DNA from: an uncultured Eisenbergiella sp.
Lineage (GTDB): Bacteria; Bacillota; Clostridia; Lachnospirales; Lachnospiraceae
Assembly: GCA_947630215.1 (NCBI GenBank)
Contig: CANRGX010000003.1
Coordinates: 1 to 64,000, forward strand
Direction: 5' to 3'
DNA: 64,000 nt
How positions within the stretch are numbered: the first letter of the stretch is position 1; every line of letters starts with the position of its first letter. The position numbers were made by a program, and so were the translations under genes. Below the pieces are notes generated by a model. It ran no database searches, was not told the DNA's origin, and saw only the letters and a program-made list of their open reading frames with translations. Shown here piece by piece: positions 1-9,570 of this stretch.

Positions 1-77
1 TTGTCGATTCCCATGGCGGCAAACCCGGCCAGGTTTACGATTCCGATATAGAGAAGCAAAATAACAATGACATCCAT
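1..77 (-). CDS. DUF1294-type small membrane protein, 5' end only
   Basis: The reverse strand opens with an ATG and reads MDVIVILLLYIGIVNLAGFA then MGID before leaving the window. A hydrophobic first helix followed by an N-x-x-x-F...GxDK-like turn is typical of the short DUF1294 membrane proteins of Firmicutes, whose function is unknown. Only 25 residues are visible, so the family call rests on the N-terminal pattern. It is too short for the ORF track. It lies downstream of argG on the same strand, with a hairpin between them. Confidence 0.5.
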   Translation of the reverse strand, partial: MDVIVILLLYIGIVNLAGFAAMGID

Positions 78-107
78 AACTCGATTCGCTTTCTTCTTTT
101 TGAGAAG

Positions 108-143
108 AACAGCCGGTCTGTCGTATGCGGCGGACCGGCTGTT
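108..143. terminator. Hairpin terminator after argG
   Basis: AACAGCCGGTC pairs perfectly with GACCGGCTGTT around a 14-base loop. On the + strand it is followed by TTTTG. On the argG strand the tail is less U-rich, so termination there may be partial. It separates argG from the DUF1294-type gene. Confidence 0.6.
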
Positions 144-185
144 TTGTTGACAGAAAAAAGATTTTACCGCAGGGGCAGCAGGGCG

Positions 186-1415
186 TCAGACCTCAAACCC
201 GGCGTTTTTTGCTTCCTGCAGCTTCATGGCGCGCACCTTGCTGGGAAGGCCAAACAGGTTGATAAACCCTTCCGCGTCGTGATGGTCGTACAGATCGCCG
301 GTGGTGAAGGAAGCAATCTTTTCATTATAGAGAGAATACGGGGAAGTGGTTCCGGCCTTGATAATATTGCCCTTGTAGAGCTTGAATTTCACTTCTCCGG
401 TCACGTATTTCTGGGTGGATTCGATGAAGGCCTGCAGCGCTTCGCGCAGCGGGGTGAACCATTTGCCCTCGTAGACCACCTGGGCCAGCTTGTTGCCCAG
501 ATCCTTTTTGAGCGCGTAGGTGTCGCGATCCAGAATCAACTCCTCCAGCTGCTGGTGCGCTTCCATCAAAATGGTGCCGCCGGGCGTTTCATAGACGCCG
601 CGGGACTTCATGCCCACCACGCGGTTTTCCACGATATCCACAATGCCGATGCCGTGTTTGCCGCCCAGCTTGTTCAAAGTCCGGATAATATCGGAAACCT
701 TCATCTCCTGGCCGTTTACGCTGACCGGCACGCCCGCTTCAAAGCGCATGGTCACATATTCGCCCTCATCGGGAGCCTTTTCGGGGGTTACGCCCAGCAC
801 CAGAAGATGATCGAAGTTGGGCTCGTTGGCAGGATCCTCCAGTTCCAGTCCCTCATGGCTGATATGCCAGAGGTTGCGGTCGCGGCTGTAGCTGGAGTCC
901 GCGGAAAACGGCAGGTCGATACCGTGCTCCTTGCAGTACGCGATTTCGGATTCCCGGGAATCCAGCGTCCATTTCTCATTGCGCCAGGCGGCGATGATTT
1001 TCAGATCGGGGGCCAGCGCCTTAATGCCCAGTTCAAAACGGATCTGATCGTTGCCCTTGCCGGTAGCGCCGTGGCAGATGGCGGCGGCGCCTTCCTTGCG
1101 GGCGATTTCCACCAGCTTCTTGGCGATCAGGGGACGGGCCATGGAAGTGCCCAGCAGATATTTGTTTTCATAAACGGCGTTCGCCTGTACGCAGGGAACG
1201 ATGTATTCGTCCGCGAACTCGTCGGTAACGTCCAGAATATACAGCTTGGACGCGCCGCAGAACTTCGCGCGCTCCTCCAGACCGTCCAGTTCCTCCGCCT
1301 GCCCGCAGTCAATGCAGACACAGATCACTTCATAATCAAAATTCTCCTTGAGCCAGGGAATGATGGCGGTGGTGTCCAGTCCGCCGGAATACGCCAGAAT
1401 GACCTTTTCTTTCAT
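186..1415 (-). CDS. argG: Argininosuccinate synthase
   Basis: This enzyme joins citrulline and aspartate with ATP to make argininosuccinate, the penultimate step of arginine synthesis in the cytoplasm. The protein is 409 residues, the usual length. It begins with the PP-loop ATP-binding motif AYSGGLDTT and contains the family motif [14 protein letters not shown] ribosome site, GGAGG, lies eight bases before the ATG. It is transcribed away from argC, and the shared 236-base intergenic region carries ArgR-like boxes. The 435-residue ORF on the opposite strand is a shadow. Confidence 0.97.
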   Translation of the reverse strand: MKEKVILAYSGGLDTTAIIPWLKENFDYEVICVCIDCGQAEELDGLEERAKFCGASKLYILDVTDEFADEYIVPCVQANAVYENKYLLGTSMARPLIAKKLVEIARKEGAAAICHGATGKGNDQIRFELGIKALAPDLKIIAAWRNEKWTLDSRESEIAYCKEHGIDLPFSADSSYSRDRNLWHISHEGLELEDPANEPNFDHLLVLGVTPEKAPDEGEYVTMRFEAGVPVSVNGQEMKVSDIIRTLNKLGGKHGIGIVDIVENRVVGMKSRGVYETPGGTILMEAHQQLEELILDRDTYALKKDLGNKLAQVVYEGKWFTPLREALQAFIESTQKYVTGEVKFKLYKGNIIKAGTTSPYSLYNEKIASFTTGDLYDHHDAEGFINLFGLPSKVRAMKLQEAKNAGFEV

Positions 1416-1545
1416 GATACAAACCTCCGTAGCTGTTGCTTTTTTTCTTGAAATGTGTCAAGATGGTAATGCGTGATCGGATAGCGCCGCCCGCATTCTT
1501 TCCTTACTATACAACAGGCAGGAAAGAATTGCAAGTGATATTTTA

Positions 1546-1581
1546 TGCAAAAAATATGCGTAATATGTGCATAAATATGTA
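1546..1581. promoter_or_regulatory. Tandem ArgR-type operator boxes before argC
   Basis: TGCAAAAAATATGC and TGCATAAATATGTA are two AT-centred imperfect palindromes whose starts are 22 bases apart. They resemble the ARG box TGAAT-N4-ATTCA, where the hexameric repressor ArgR (AhrC) binds. They lie just upstream of a -35 element and between the divergent argG and argC genes, so one operator could serve both. The match is inferred by eye; no argR gene is in the window. Confidence 0.55.
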
Positions 1582-1586
1582 TTTTA

Positions 1587-1616
1587 TTGACAAATCAAGG
1601 CTCAATAGTGAATAAT
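1587..1616 (+). promoter_or_regulatory. Likely argC promoter
   Basis: TTGACA at 1587 is followed after 18 bases by AATAAT. This is a perfect -35 with a reasonable -10, and it abuts the ArgR-like boxes. argC starts about 36 bases downstream. Confidence 0.55.
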
Positions 1617-1651
1617 AAGAATGAAGTTATGCAGACGGATTGGAGGACAGG

Positions 1652-2719
1652 ATGATCAGAGCAGGTATAATCGGAGCGACAGGGTACGCAGGCGGAGAAC
1701 TGGTGCGGCTGCTTTTGGGACACAGGAACGTGGAGATCAAATGGTACGGCTCCCACAGTTATATCGATCAGAAGTATGCGTCCGTATACCGGAATATGTT
1801 CCGGCTGGTGGAGGACGTCTGCCAGGACGATAACCTGACCCAGCTGGCCAGACAGGTGGATGTGATTTTTACGGCTACGCCCCAGGGGTTTCTGGCATCG
1901 GCCCTGAATGAGGATATTTTATCCGGGACGAGAGTCGTGGATTTAAGCGCGGACTTTCGCATCAAGGACGTGGCAGTCTATGAAAAATGGTACGGCATTG
2001 CGCACAAATCGCCGCAGTTTATTCCGGAAGCGGTCTACGGGCTGTGCGAGATCAACCGGGAGGCGATGAAGGGCGCGCGGCTGGTGGCCAATCCGGGCTG
2101 TTACCCCACCTGTTCCATCCTTTCGATCTATCCGCTCTTAAAAGAGGGGCTGATTGAGCCGTCCACTCTTATCATTGACGCCAAGAGCGGCACTTCCGGG
2201 GCGGGACGGGGCGCCAAGGTGGCGAATCTGTTCTGCGAGGTGAACGAGAGCATCAAGGCATACGGAGTGGCCAGCCACCGCCATACGCCGGAAATTGAGG
2301 AACAGCTTTCCTATGCTGCGGCGGAGCCGGTGATCCTGAATTTTACGCCCCATCTGGTACCTATGAACCGGGGGATTCTGATCACGGCCTACGCTTCGCT
2401 CAAAAAGCTGCCCCAGCCGGACGGAAGTCTGGCGCTGCCTACGGAGCAGCAGATCCGCAGCGCCTATGAGAAGTATTATAAGGAAGAAATCTTTGTCCGC
2501 CTGCTGGAGCCCGGCGTCTGTCCGGAGACCAGATGGGTGGAAGGCAGCAACTATGTGGATGTGAATTTCCAGATCGATTCGCGTACCGGGCGGATCATTA
2601 TGATGGGCGCCATGGACAACCTGGTCAAGGGCGCAGCGGGACAGGCCGTGCAGAATATGAATCTGTTGTTTGGAGAGGCAGAGGACGAGGGACTGCGGAT
2701 GCCTCCCCTGTTCCCGTAA
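1652..2719 (+). CDS. argC: N-acetyl-gamma-glutamyl-phosphate reductase
   Basis: ArgC reduces N-acetylglutamyl phosphate to the semialdehyde with NADPH, the third step of arginine synthesis. The start used is the ATG at 1652, after GGAGGACAGG, and gives 355 residues; the track begins at an upstream TTG. The N-terminus has the Rossmann motif GIIGATGYAGGEL, and the catalytic cysteine sits in NPGCYPT. It is monocistronic or reads into the DNA glycosylase gene ten bases downstream. argJ, argB and argD are in a separate cluster 2 kb away. Confidence 0.97.
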   Translation: MIRAGIIGATGYAGGELVRLLLGHRNVEIKWYGSHSYIDQKYASVYRNMFRLVEDVCQDDNLTQLARQVDVIFTATPQGFLASALNEDILSGTRVVDLSADFRIKDVAVYEKWYGIAHKSPQFIPEAVYGLCEINREAMKGARLVANPGCYPTCSILSIYPLLKEGLIEPSTLIIDAKSGTSGAGRGAKVANLFCEVNESIKAYGVASHRHTPEIEEQLSYAAAEPVILNFTPHLVPMNRGILITAYASLKKLPQPDGSLALPTEQQIRSAYEKYYKEEIFVRLLEPGVCPETRWVEGSNYVDVNFQIDSRTGRIIMMGAMDNLVKGAAGQAVQNMNLLFGEAEDEGLRMPPLFP

Positions 2720-2729
2720 GGAGCGTTGA

Positions 2730-3236
2730 ATGGAAACGGTGACGCACACCTTTGAACCGGTATACGATGCGGAGTCCAGAATCCTGATTCTGGGCACCTT
2801 TCCGTCGGTAAAGTCCCGGGAAAACGGTTTTTACTACGGACATCCCCAAAACCGCTTCTGGAAAGTGACGGCGGCTCTGCTTGGCGTAAAGCCGCCGGAG
2901 ACGGTGGAAGAAAAAAAGGCCATGCTGTTGGCGGGGCATATCGCCATCTGGGATGTGATTGCGTCCTGCACAATCCGGGGCTCCTCGGACAGCTCCATTC
3001 GGAACGTAATGCCCAACGACATTGCCGGACTGCTGGCAAAAACCGGTATCCGGGCCATATTCGCCAACGGGCGCAAGGCCTGTGAACTATATGAAAAATA
3101 CTGTGAAGCACAGTGCCACAAAAAGGCGGTCTGCCTGCCCTCCACTTCTCCTGCCAACGCGGCGTTCAGCCTTGCGCGGCTGACGGAATGCTGGAGAGAG
3201 CAGACAGACCCCTGGCTTTTGGGGAAGTGGGGATAA
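2730..3236 (+). CDS. DNA glycosylase of the family 6 (hypoxanthine/G:U mismatch) type
   Basis: The protein is 168 residues and shows the uracil-DNA-glycosylase fold motifs ILGTFPSVKSRE near residue 15 and YYGHPQNRFW near residue 30. These are characteristic of the branch that excises deoxyinosine or mismatched uracil from DNA. A late segment, LPSTSPANAAFS, matches the usual C-terminal LPSTSPANA loop. AAGGAG precedes the ATG. Its place directly after argC looks incidental. Exact substrate preference cannot be read from sequence. Confidence 0.85.
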   Translation: METVTHTFEPVYDAESRILILGTFPSVKSRENGFYYGHPQNRFWKVTAALLGVKPPETVEEKKAMLLAGHIAIWDVIASCTIRGSSDSSIRNVMPNDIAGLLAKTGIRAIFANGRKACELYEKYCEAQCHKKAVCLPSTSPANAAFSLARLTECWREQTDPWLLGKWG

Positions 3237-3238
3237 AA

Positions 3239-4060
3239 ATGCGTGTGAAAACGGTGTGGAAGGATAAAAAACTGGTATTTTGCATCGCAACGGCGGCAGT
3301 TGTGGTCTGCATAGCGGCTGCCATATGCTTTCTGACAGATCAACTGCGTCCTGTCAGTGTCCTTTCCCGGCTTTCCCGGGTGGACTGGAACGAGATAAGG
3401 GCCCGAAATCTCACCGTCGAAGGGGACAAGGATTGGACGGATATCGTCTGTCTGGGAAAGATACCGGAGAAAAATATCACACTCTACGGATATAACGATC
3501 AGGAGTGTTTCGGCCAGGGCGTTGCCGTTGAAATAGGAGAAGACAGATATTATTTTGACTGGGTTTATATTACGCCCAGGATGCTGCTTCCCGATTGTTA
3601 CTGGAAGGAGAACGACGGGCAGCTGCAGATCTCTTTAAATGTCTATACGGGGACCGGCGTTTCGGCGCAGGAGCTGCACGTGCTCCGGTACCGGGACGGT
3701 GAACTGACGGATAGTGCGTTTGCTTTTCAGGAGTATTCCGAAATCCTTACGCAGCGGATACAGTCTGCCTATGACAGCGCAGCCTGCCGGCTCACGCTGA
3801 CCGACCGAAAAACGGGAAAAGAACTGTGTACGGTCAAACTCGGCGGGGAGAAGGAGATTGTAGGGATCGAGACAGGAATGATTTCGGAATTTATTCTGGG
3901 GGATACCGTAAGTCTTCAGGTAAAGCCGGGCTGCCGCTATGAGAACGAGGCTGCAGCGGACTATGGAGACGACATACCGCTGCTTCGGGCGGAAGTCATC
4001 CTATCGGAAGACAGCGGCGAACCGGTTTTTGACCTGGGGGATTTCTCTGTGCTGCCGTAG
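3239..4060 (+). CDS. Membrane-anchored or exported protein of unknown function
   Basis: From the ATG at 3239 the product is 273 residues. One hydrophobic segment (about residues 12-33, LVFCIATAAVVVCIAAAICF) follows a short basic start, so it is a signal anchor or signal peptide. The rest is polar and beta-rich and matches no family I recognise. It starts two bases after the glycosylase stop, with GGGGAAGTGGGG as a possible ribosome site, so it is probably co-transcribed. The ORF track extends it upstream in frame, but that part overlaps the glycosylase. Confidence 0.6.
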   Translation: MRVKTVWKDKKLVFCIATAAVVVCIAAAICFLTDQLRPVSVLSRLSRVDWNEIRARNLTVEGDKDWTDIVCLGKIPEKNITLYGYNDQECFGQGVAVEIGEDRYYFDWVYITPRMLLPDCYWKENDGQLQISLNVYTGTGVSAQELHVLRYRDGELTDSAFAFQEYSEILTQRIQSAYDSAACRLTLTDRKTGKELCTVKLGGEKEIVGIETGMISEFILGDTVSLQVKPGCRYENEAAADYGDDIPLLRAEVILSEDSGEPVFDLGDFSVLP

Positions 4061-4073
4061 TTTTCTTTTTGCC

Positions 4074-4102
4074 TTGACAGCCCTGTCCAAAGAAGGTACA
4101 CT
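4074..4102 (+). promoter_or_regulatory. Strong sigma-A type promoter before the acetyltransferase gene
   Basis: TTGACA and TACACT are separated by exactly 17 bases. The start codon of the GNAT gene is 54 bases beyond. This promoter may also supply transcripts into argJ. Confidence 0.7.
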
Positions 4103-4155
4103 GTCAAAGAATATAGCGCAGGCAAAACAGCGTAGGCACGCTACAGGAGGATACC

Positions 4156-4605
4156 ATGTTTACAGTCAGGACAATGCAGCCGGAAGATTACGACCAGGTA
4201 TACGAACTCTGGATGACCATTCGGGGATTTCGTATCCGCAGCATTGACGATTCCCGGGCGGGAGTGGAGCGTTTCCTTCTGCGCAATCCCACCACCAGCG
4301 TGGTGGCGGAGATGGACGGACGGGTAGTGGGCGCGATCCTCTGCGGCCATGACGGCAGGAGGGGCTGCCTGTACCATGTGTGCGTGCGGGAGGGTTTCCG
4401 CCGGATGGGCATTGGCAAGGCCATGGTGGTGGCGTGCATGGAAGCGCTGCGCAAAGAACAGATCAGCAAGGTTTCCCTGATTGCGTTTACCAAAAACGAC
4501 ATCGGCAACGCCTTCTGGAAGTGCATCGGATGGACGAAGCGGGAGGATCTCAACTATTACGATTTCGTGCTGAACCGGGAAAATATTGAAAAATTCAATG
4601 AATAA
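4156..4605 (+). CDS. GNAT family N-acetyltransferase
   Basis: This 149-residue protein has the GNAT layout: an N-terminal strand TVRTMQPEDY, a central beta-hairpin, and the acetyl-CoA pyrophosphate loop VREGFRRMGIGKAMV (R/Q-x-x-G-x-G/A type) near residues 77-92. A late FWKCIGWTKRED matches the usual C-terminal motif. The substrate is unknown. Although it sits just before argJ, it is too short and too generic to be ArgA, and ArgJ with bifunctional activity would make a separate NAGS unnecessary. GGAGGATACC precedes the ATG. Confidence 0.85.
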   Translation: MFTVRTMQPEDYDQVYELWMTIRGFRIRSIDDSRAGVERFLLRNPTTSVVAEMDGRVVGAILCGHDGRRGCLYHVCVREGFRRMGIGKAMVVACMEALRKEQISKVSLIAFTKNDIGNAFWKCIGWTKREDLNYYDFVLNRENIEKFNE

Positions 4606-4609
4606 GTAT

Positions 4610-4643
4610 TGCATATTTATGAAATAAGTTGTATATTTATACA
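4610..4643. promoter_or_regulatory. Tandem ArgR-type operator boxes before argJ
   Basis: TGCATATTTATGAA and the perfect palindrome TGTATATTTATACA lie with centres 20 bases apart, two helical turns. They fit the ARG box pattern TGNAT-N4-ATNCA and lie 45 bases before the argJ start. No clear -10/-35 pair is visible between the boxes and argJ, so they may act on a promoter they overlap or on read-through from the upstream gene. Confidence 0.65.
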
Positions 4644-4687
4644 TCAATGAAAGAAGACGGCGTCCGCGCCGGCAGGAGGATAGGACA

Positions 4688-5911
4688 ATGGAATGGATAA
4701 CAGGCGGCATCACGGCGGCGAAGGGGTTTCTGGCCTCCGGCGTGGAAGCCGGCGTGAAGTATTCCAACAGGAAGGATATGGCGATGGTTTACAGCCAGGC
4801 CCCCTGCAGGGTGGCCGGCGTGTTTACCCGCAATGTGGTAAAGGCCGCCCCCGTGATTTGGGATCGGCAGGTGGTAAACAGCGGCCATGAGGTGCAGGCC
4901 GTGGTAGTCAATACGGGCATTGCCAACGCCTGTACCGGGCAGCAGGGCTTTGACTGCTGCCGGAAGACGGCGGAAGCGGTGGGCGAAACGCTGGGGCTTG
5001 CGTCGGAGGACGTGCTGATCGGCTCCACCGGCGTCATCGGGATGCAGCTGCCCGTAGATCGGATTGCGGCGGGTGCGAAAAAGGCCGCGGCCGCCCTACG
5101 GGAGGGCATAGAAGCGGGCCATGAGGCGGCCTGCGCCATTCTGACGACGGACACGGTGCCCAAGGAGGCGGCGATCCGGGTGACCATCGGCGGAAAAGAA
5201 GTGGTTCTGGGCGGTATGTGCAAGGGATCCGGCATGATCCATCCCAATATGTGTACCATGCTGGCCTATGTGGCCACCGACGTCAACATTTCAAAGGAAC
5301 TTTTGCAGGAAGCGCTTTCGGAGGATGTGGAGGAGACCTTCAACATGATTTCGGTGGACGGCGACACCTCTACCAACGATACGCTGCTGGTGCTGGCAAA
5401 CGGCCTGGCGGGCAATCCCGAAATCACGGAAAAGGGAGAGGATTACAGGGCCTTTTGCGCCGCCCTGCACGCGCTTGACGAAACGCTGGCCAAAAAGATT
5501 GCCGGCGACGGGGAAGGCGCCACGGCGCTGTTTGAGGTTCAGGTGATCCATGCGGATACGAAAGAAAACGCCAAAAAGCTGGCAAAGTCCGTCGTCACCT
5601 CCAATCTGACCAAGGCGGCCATCTTCGGCCATGACGCCAACTGCGGGCGCATCCTGTGCGCGCTGGGATATTCGGGCGTTTCCTTCGATCCGGAGAAGGT
5701 GGAGCTGTGGCTTTTGAGCGCCGCCGGCAAGCTGCTGGTTTACCGGGACGGCGTTGTGCTGGATTTTGACGAAGCAAAAGCGGAAAAAATCCTGTCCTGC
5801 CCGGAGGTGACGGCTCTGGTGGATATGAAGGCAGGAGAGCAGAGCGCGACGGCCTGGGGGTGCGACCTGACCTACGACTATGTGAAGATCAACGCAGATT
5901 ACAGAAGCTGA
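4688..5911 (+). CDS. argJ: Glutamate N-acetyltransferase / N-acetylglutamate synthase (bifunctional ArgJ family)
   Basis: ArgJ transfers the acetyl group from N-acetylornithine to glutamate, recycling it, and in bifunctional forms also makes N-acetylglutamate from acetyl-CoA. It has 407 residues, the normal length. The precursor cuts itself before a threonine in the motif [14 protein letters not shown] (about residues 178-191), giving alpha and beta chains. The residue before the nucleophilic threonine is cysteine, where alanine is usual. The glycine-rich C-terminal motif GHDANCGRI is present. It heads argJ-argB-argD with a 16-base gap to argB. Confidence 0.95.
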   Translation: MEWITGGITAAKGFLASGVEAGVKYSNRKDMAMVYSQAPCRVAGVFTRNVVKAAPVIWDRQVVNSGHEVQAVVVNTGIANACTGQQGFDCCRKTAEAVGETLGLASEDVLIGSTGVIGMQLPVDRIAAGAKKAAAALREGIEAGHEAACAILTTDTVPKEAAIRVTIGGKEVVLGGMCKGSGMIHPNMCTMLAYVATDVNISKELLQEALSEDVEETFNMISVDGDTSTNDTLLVLANGLAGNPEITEKGEDYRAFCAALHALDETLAKKIAGDGEGATALFEVQVIHADTKENAKKLAKSVVTSNLTKAAIFGHDANCGRILCALGYSGVSFDPEKVELWLLSAAGKLLVYRDGVVLDFDEAKAEKILSCPEVTALVDMKAGEQSATAWGCDLTYDYVKINADYRS

Positions 5912-5927
5912 GGAGTGTGCGGCATCA

Positions 5928-6842
5928 ATGAAACCAGAAATGGAAGAAATCATGAAAAAGGCGGCAGTGCTGGTGGAGGCCCTGCCCTATATCCAGAAAT
6001 TCAACCGCAAGTTCATTGTGGTCAAGTACGGCGGCAGCGCCATGAGTGACGATACGTTAAAACGCAGCGTCATCCAGGATGTGACGCTGTTAAAACTGGT
6101 GGGCTTTAAGCCCATCATCGTGCACGGCGGCGGGAAGGCCATCAGCACCTGGGTGAAAAGAGCGGGCAAGCAGCCGGTCTTTGTCAGCGGCCTGCGGGTG
6201 ACCGACGCAGAGACCATGGAGATCGCCGAAATGGTATTGAACCAGGTGAACAAGAGCCTGGTGTCCATGGTGCAGAAGCTGGGCGTCCTAGCGGCGGGGA
6301 TCTCCGGCAAGGACGGGAACCTTCTGCAGGTGGAAAAGAAGTATATCGACGGGCAGGACATCGGCTTTGTGGGAGACGTAAAACAGGTGAACCCCAAGAT
6401 CCTCTACGATCTGATCGACGACGATTTCCTCCCGATTGTGGCCCCCATCGGTATGGATGAGAACTGCGAAACCTATAATATTAACGCGGACGACGCGGCC
6501 TGTGCCATTGCGAAGGCGGTGGGAGCCGACAAGCTGGTTTTTCTGACGGATGTGGAAGGACTGTATAGGGATTTTGACGATAAGGATTCCTTTATCAACC
6601 GGATCCGTGTCAGCGATGCGGAGACCCTGATCCAGAGCGGCTACATCGGCGGCGGGATGCTGCCCAAGCTGGCCAACTGCACCTCCGCCGTGAAAAACGG
6701 CGTGAACCGGGTGCACATTCTGGACGGACGGATTCCGCACTGCCTGCTTTTGGAGGTCTTTACGGATCGAGGCGTGGGAACCGCTATCGTCGGGGACGAC
6801 GATCCGCTGCCGGATACCCCGTGTAAAGGGCAGAAGGCGTAA
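5928..6842 (+). CDS. argB: Acetylglutamate kinase
   Basis: ArgB phosphorylates N-acetylglutamate, usually the feedback-controlled step when ArgJ recycles acetyl groups. The 304-residue product has the amino-acid kinase motifs KYGGSAM and VHGGGKAI near the N-terminus and YNINADDAA in the ATP-binding half. An N-terminal helix before the kinase core ([22 protein letters not shown]) is the feature found in hexameric, arginine-inhibited enzymes, so feedback inhibition by arginine is likely. It lies between argJ and argD in one operon. Confidence 0.96.
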   Translation: MKPEMEEIMKKAAVLVEALPYIQKFNRKFIVVKYGGSAMSDDTLKRSVIQDVTLLKLVGFKPIIVHGGGKAISTWVKRAGKQPVFVSGLRVTDAETMEIAEMVLNQVNKSLVSMVQKLGVLAAGISGKDGNLLQVEKKYIDGQDIGFVGDVKQVNPKILYDLIDDDFLPIVAPIGMDENCETYNINADDAACAIAKAVGADKLVFLTDVEGLYRDFDDKDSFINRIRVSDAETLIQSGYIGGGMLPKLANCTSAVKNGVNRVHILDGRIPHCLLLEVFTDRGVGTAIVGDDDPLPDTPCKGQKA

Positions 6843-6895
6843 GCAGCGCAGACAGATCAACGGCCGCTGTCCGGCGGCGGAAGGGAGAGAAAAGT

Positions 6896-8122
6896 ATGGC
6901 GGAGAAAACACAGCAGTATATCGAAAGGGCCGAAGGCGCTCTCCTGCACACCTACAACCGGTATCCGATTGTGCTGGATCGGGGCGAGGGCGTTTATCTT
7001 TATGATATAGAAGGAAAAAAATATCTGGACTTTGCGGCGGGTATCGCCGTATTTTCCCTGGGGTACAACAACCCGGAATACAAGGAGGCGTTAAAGGATC
7101 AGATCGACAAGCTGACCCATACCTCCAATTATTATTACAACGTGCCTGCCATTGAAGCCGCGGAAAAGCTGAAGAAAGTGTCCGGCATGGATCGGGTGTT
7201 TTTTACCAACAGCGGCGCGGAGGCCATAGAAGGGGCCATCAAGGCGGCGCGCAAATATGCCTGGGAAAAGGATGGCTGCACGGATCATGAGATCATCGCC
7301 ATGCACCATTCTTTCCACGGCCGCACCATGGGCGCGCTTTCCGTGACGGGGACGCCCAAGTACCGGGAGCCCTTCGAGCCCGGAATCGGGCACGTGAAGT
7401 TTGCGCAGCTCAATGACTTTGACAGCGTGCTTTCCTGCGTGACGCCAAAGACCTGTGCCATCGTCCTGGAGGCGGTGCAGGGAGAGGGCGGCCTGATGCC
7501 GGCCACGGAGGATTTTTTGAAGCGGGTCCGCGCCCTTTGCGAGGAAAAAGACATTTTGCTGATCCTGGACGAGGTGCAGTGCGGCATGGGACGGACGGGC
7601 TTTCTGTTCGCCTGGCAGCGCTATGGCGTAAAGCCGGATATCATGGCGGTGGCCAAGGGCGTCGGATGCGGCGTGCCGGTGGGCGCGTTTCTGATGACGG
7701 AAGAAGTGGCGCAGCATTCCCTCAAGGCCGGGGATCACGGCACCACTTACGGCGGCAATCCGCTGGCCTGCGCGGCGGTCAGCAAGGTTCTGGATCTGTT
7801 TGAAAAATACGATCTTTTGCACCATGTCCGGGAGGTGTCCGCCTATCTGGAAGAAAAGCTGGACGGGCTGGTTTCGCAGTTTGACTGTATCCGCCTGCGG
7901 CGCGGGGCCGGGCTGATGCAGGGGCTGGTGTTCGACCGTCCTGTGGCGCCCGTGATCAACGAAGCGCTGAGCCGCGGCCTGATTCTGATCAACGCAGGGC
8001 CCGAGATCCTGCGTCTGGTGCCGCCCCTTGTGATCACGAAGGAAAATGTGGACGAGATGATCGGGATTTTGGAAGAAAGTATTGCCGCCGGCACCGGATC
8101 TTGCGGTGAGGGAAGCCTATGA
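6896..8122 (+). CDS. argD: Acetylornithine aminotransferase
   Basis: ArgD is a pyridoxal-phosphate enzyme that converts N-acetylglutamate semialdehyde to N-acetylornithine. The 408-residue protein has the class III aminotransferase signature LILDEVQCGMGRTG and the PLP lysine in DIMAVAKGVGCG. AAGGGAGAGAAAAGT provides the ribosome site. It overlaps the next gene by four bases (ATGA), so a solute-binding protein is translationally coupled to it. No argF or argH appears in the window. Confidence 0.96.
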   Translation: MAEKTQQYIERAEGALLHTYNRYPIVLDRGEGVYLYDIEGKKYLDFAAGIAVFSLGYNNPEYKEALKDQIDKLTHTSNYYYNVPAIEAAEKLKKVSGMDRVFFTNSGAEAIEGAIKAARKYAWEKDGCTDHEIIAMHHSFHGRTMGALSVTGTPKYREPFEPGIGHVKFAQLNDFDSVLSCVTPKTCAIVLEAVQGEGGLMPATEDFLKRVRALCEEKDILLILDEVQCGMGRTGFLFAWQRYGVKPDIMAVAKGVGCGVPVGAFLMTEEVAQHSLKAGDHGTTYGGNPLACAAVSKVLDLFEKYDLLHHVREVSAYLEEKLDGLVSQFDCIRLRRGAGLMQGLVFDRPVAPVINEALSRGLILINAGPEILRLVPPLVITKENVDEMIGILEESIAAGTGSCGEGSL

Positions 8123-9504
8123 GTCTGAAAAAGAGGCTGATCGCCGTTTTTTGTATTCTGGCGATGACGGGCGCCGCCGCATTTCTGGCTGTGCCAGCGC
8201 AGCAGTCTTTAGAACCGGCGCCGCAGAATATTCTGAAGACAAAACCCACGATTACGCTCTGGTACACGGATGAGGCCATGGGGGATTATCTTTCCAGCGT
8301 CGCGCTGGATTACCTGGAAAGCTGCGACATACGCGTGCTTCCCGTTCTGGTTTCCGGGCTGGATTATTTGGAAGCAATTCACGACGCTTCCATGGGGAAT
8401 ACGGACGGATCGGGCGGAAATGCCCCGGATCTGTATCTGATCAGCAATGACAGTCTGGAAAAGGCCTATCTGGCGGGACTGGCCCAGGAGATTCAAACGG
8501 ACGGAATCGTGTCGGACGGCGGTGTGCTCACATCGGAACGGTTTCCTGAGGCCGCGCTGAACGCGGTCACCTATCAGGGAAAGCGGGTGGCGTTTCCGCT
8601 TTATTATGAAACCAGCGCCTTGGTCTATAATGAGACCTATCTGCAGCAGGCGGCCCGGGAGATGGGCGTAGCTGAGGATACCCTGATTCCCCGGACCATA
8701 GAAGATATCCTGTCGTTTGCGGATGCGTACAACGCGCCGGAGACGGTGGAAGCGGTCTTTAAGTGGGATGTTTCCGATATATTTTATAACTATTTTTTCG
8801 CGGGTCACTATATCAGCGTAGGCGGCCCCTGCGGAGACGATGAGAGCCGGATCGATATCTACAATCGGGAGGCTGTGACCGGCCTGAAAGCGTATCAGGA
8901 TCTGAACCAGTTTTTCTCCATCGACGCCGAAACCTCCAGCTATGAGGCGGTGGTGCAGGATTTCCTGGACGGGAAGCTGGTGTTTACGGTAGCCACCACG
9001 GATATGCTGGGGCGGGTGGAAAAAGCCCGGGCAGAGGGAACGTTTCCCTATGAATACGGCGTGGCGGCCCTGCCGGATATCAGCGCGCAGACGCGTTCGG
9101 GCGGGCTTTCGGTGACATATGCCCTGGCGATAAACGGCTACAGTACGCAAAAGGGTATGGCCAGTGACTTTGCCCTGTTTTTGCTGGATCAGGACGTGTC
9201 GAAAATGTACGCCAGGACGGGGCGGCTGTCCGCCCAGAACAAAGCGCTGCCGGACGTGCCGGGCGCAGAGGGATTTTCCGCGGAGTATGCAAAATCCGTT
9301 CCCATGCCGAAGCTGATGAGCACGGAGAATTTCTGGGTCTGGATGGAAGTGGCCTATACCAGAATCTGGCAGGGGGAAAACGTATCCGATATTTTGAAGG
9401 CGCTGTCGGAGCAGATTATGACCCAGGTGACGGGCAGCCCTTACGAGGAAACGGAATATATTGAGGTGCCGGAGGCATCCACTCAACAGGACGAGGCGGA
9501 ATAG
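8119..9504 (+). CDS. Extracellular solute-binding protein (family 1 type) without a transporter
   Basis: The 461-residue protein begins with a signal peptide or anchor (RLIAVFCILAMTGAAAFLAV) and then ITLWYT, the first strand seen in ABC sugar-binding proteins. Later segments PDLYLISNDSLEKAYLAG and RVAFPLYYETSALVYNE fit the same fold. There is no lipobox cysteine. No permease or ATPase gene lies nearby, and the gene overlaps argD by four bases. It may therefore be a substrate-sensing protein or use a transporter encoded elsewhere. The ligand is unknown. Confidence 0.75.
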   Translation: MSLKKRLIAVFCILAMTGAAAFLAVPAQQSLEPAPQNILKTKPTITLWYTDEAMGDYLSSVALDYLESCDIRVLPVLVSGLDYLEAIHDASMGNTDGSGGNAPDLYLISNDSLEKAYLAGLAQEIQTDGIVSDGGVLTSERFPEAALNAVTYQGKRVAFPLYYETSALVYNETYLQQAAREMGVAEDTLIPRTIEDILSFADAYNAPETVEAVFKWDVSDIFYNYFFAGHYISVGGPCGDDESRIDIYNREAVTGLKAYQDLNQFFSIDAETSSYEAVVQDFLDGKLVFTVATTDMLGRVEKARAEGTFPYEYGVAALPDISAQTRSGGLSVTYALAINGYSTQKGMASDFALFLLDQDVSKMYARTGRLSAQNKALPDVPGAEGFSAEYAKSVPMPKLMSTENFWVWMEVAYTRIWQGENVSDILKALSEQIMTQVTGSPYEETEYIEVPEASTQQDEAE

Positions 9505-9570
9505 AACCGGCGGTACAAAAAGAATAAAAAGTCCGATCTGCAGGCATACTTTAGGAAAAGGAGGCTTGAC

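Noticed and set aside
144-1451. 435-residue ORF on the + strand
   Set aside because: It is antisense to argG, which has clear motifs and a ribosome site; the frame is open only because of GC-rich codon use.
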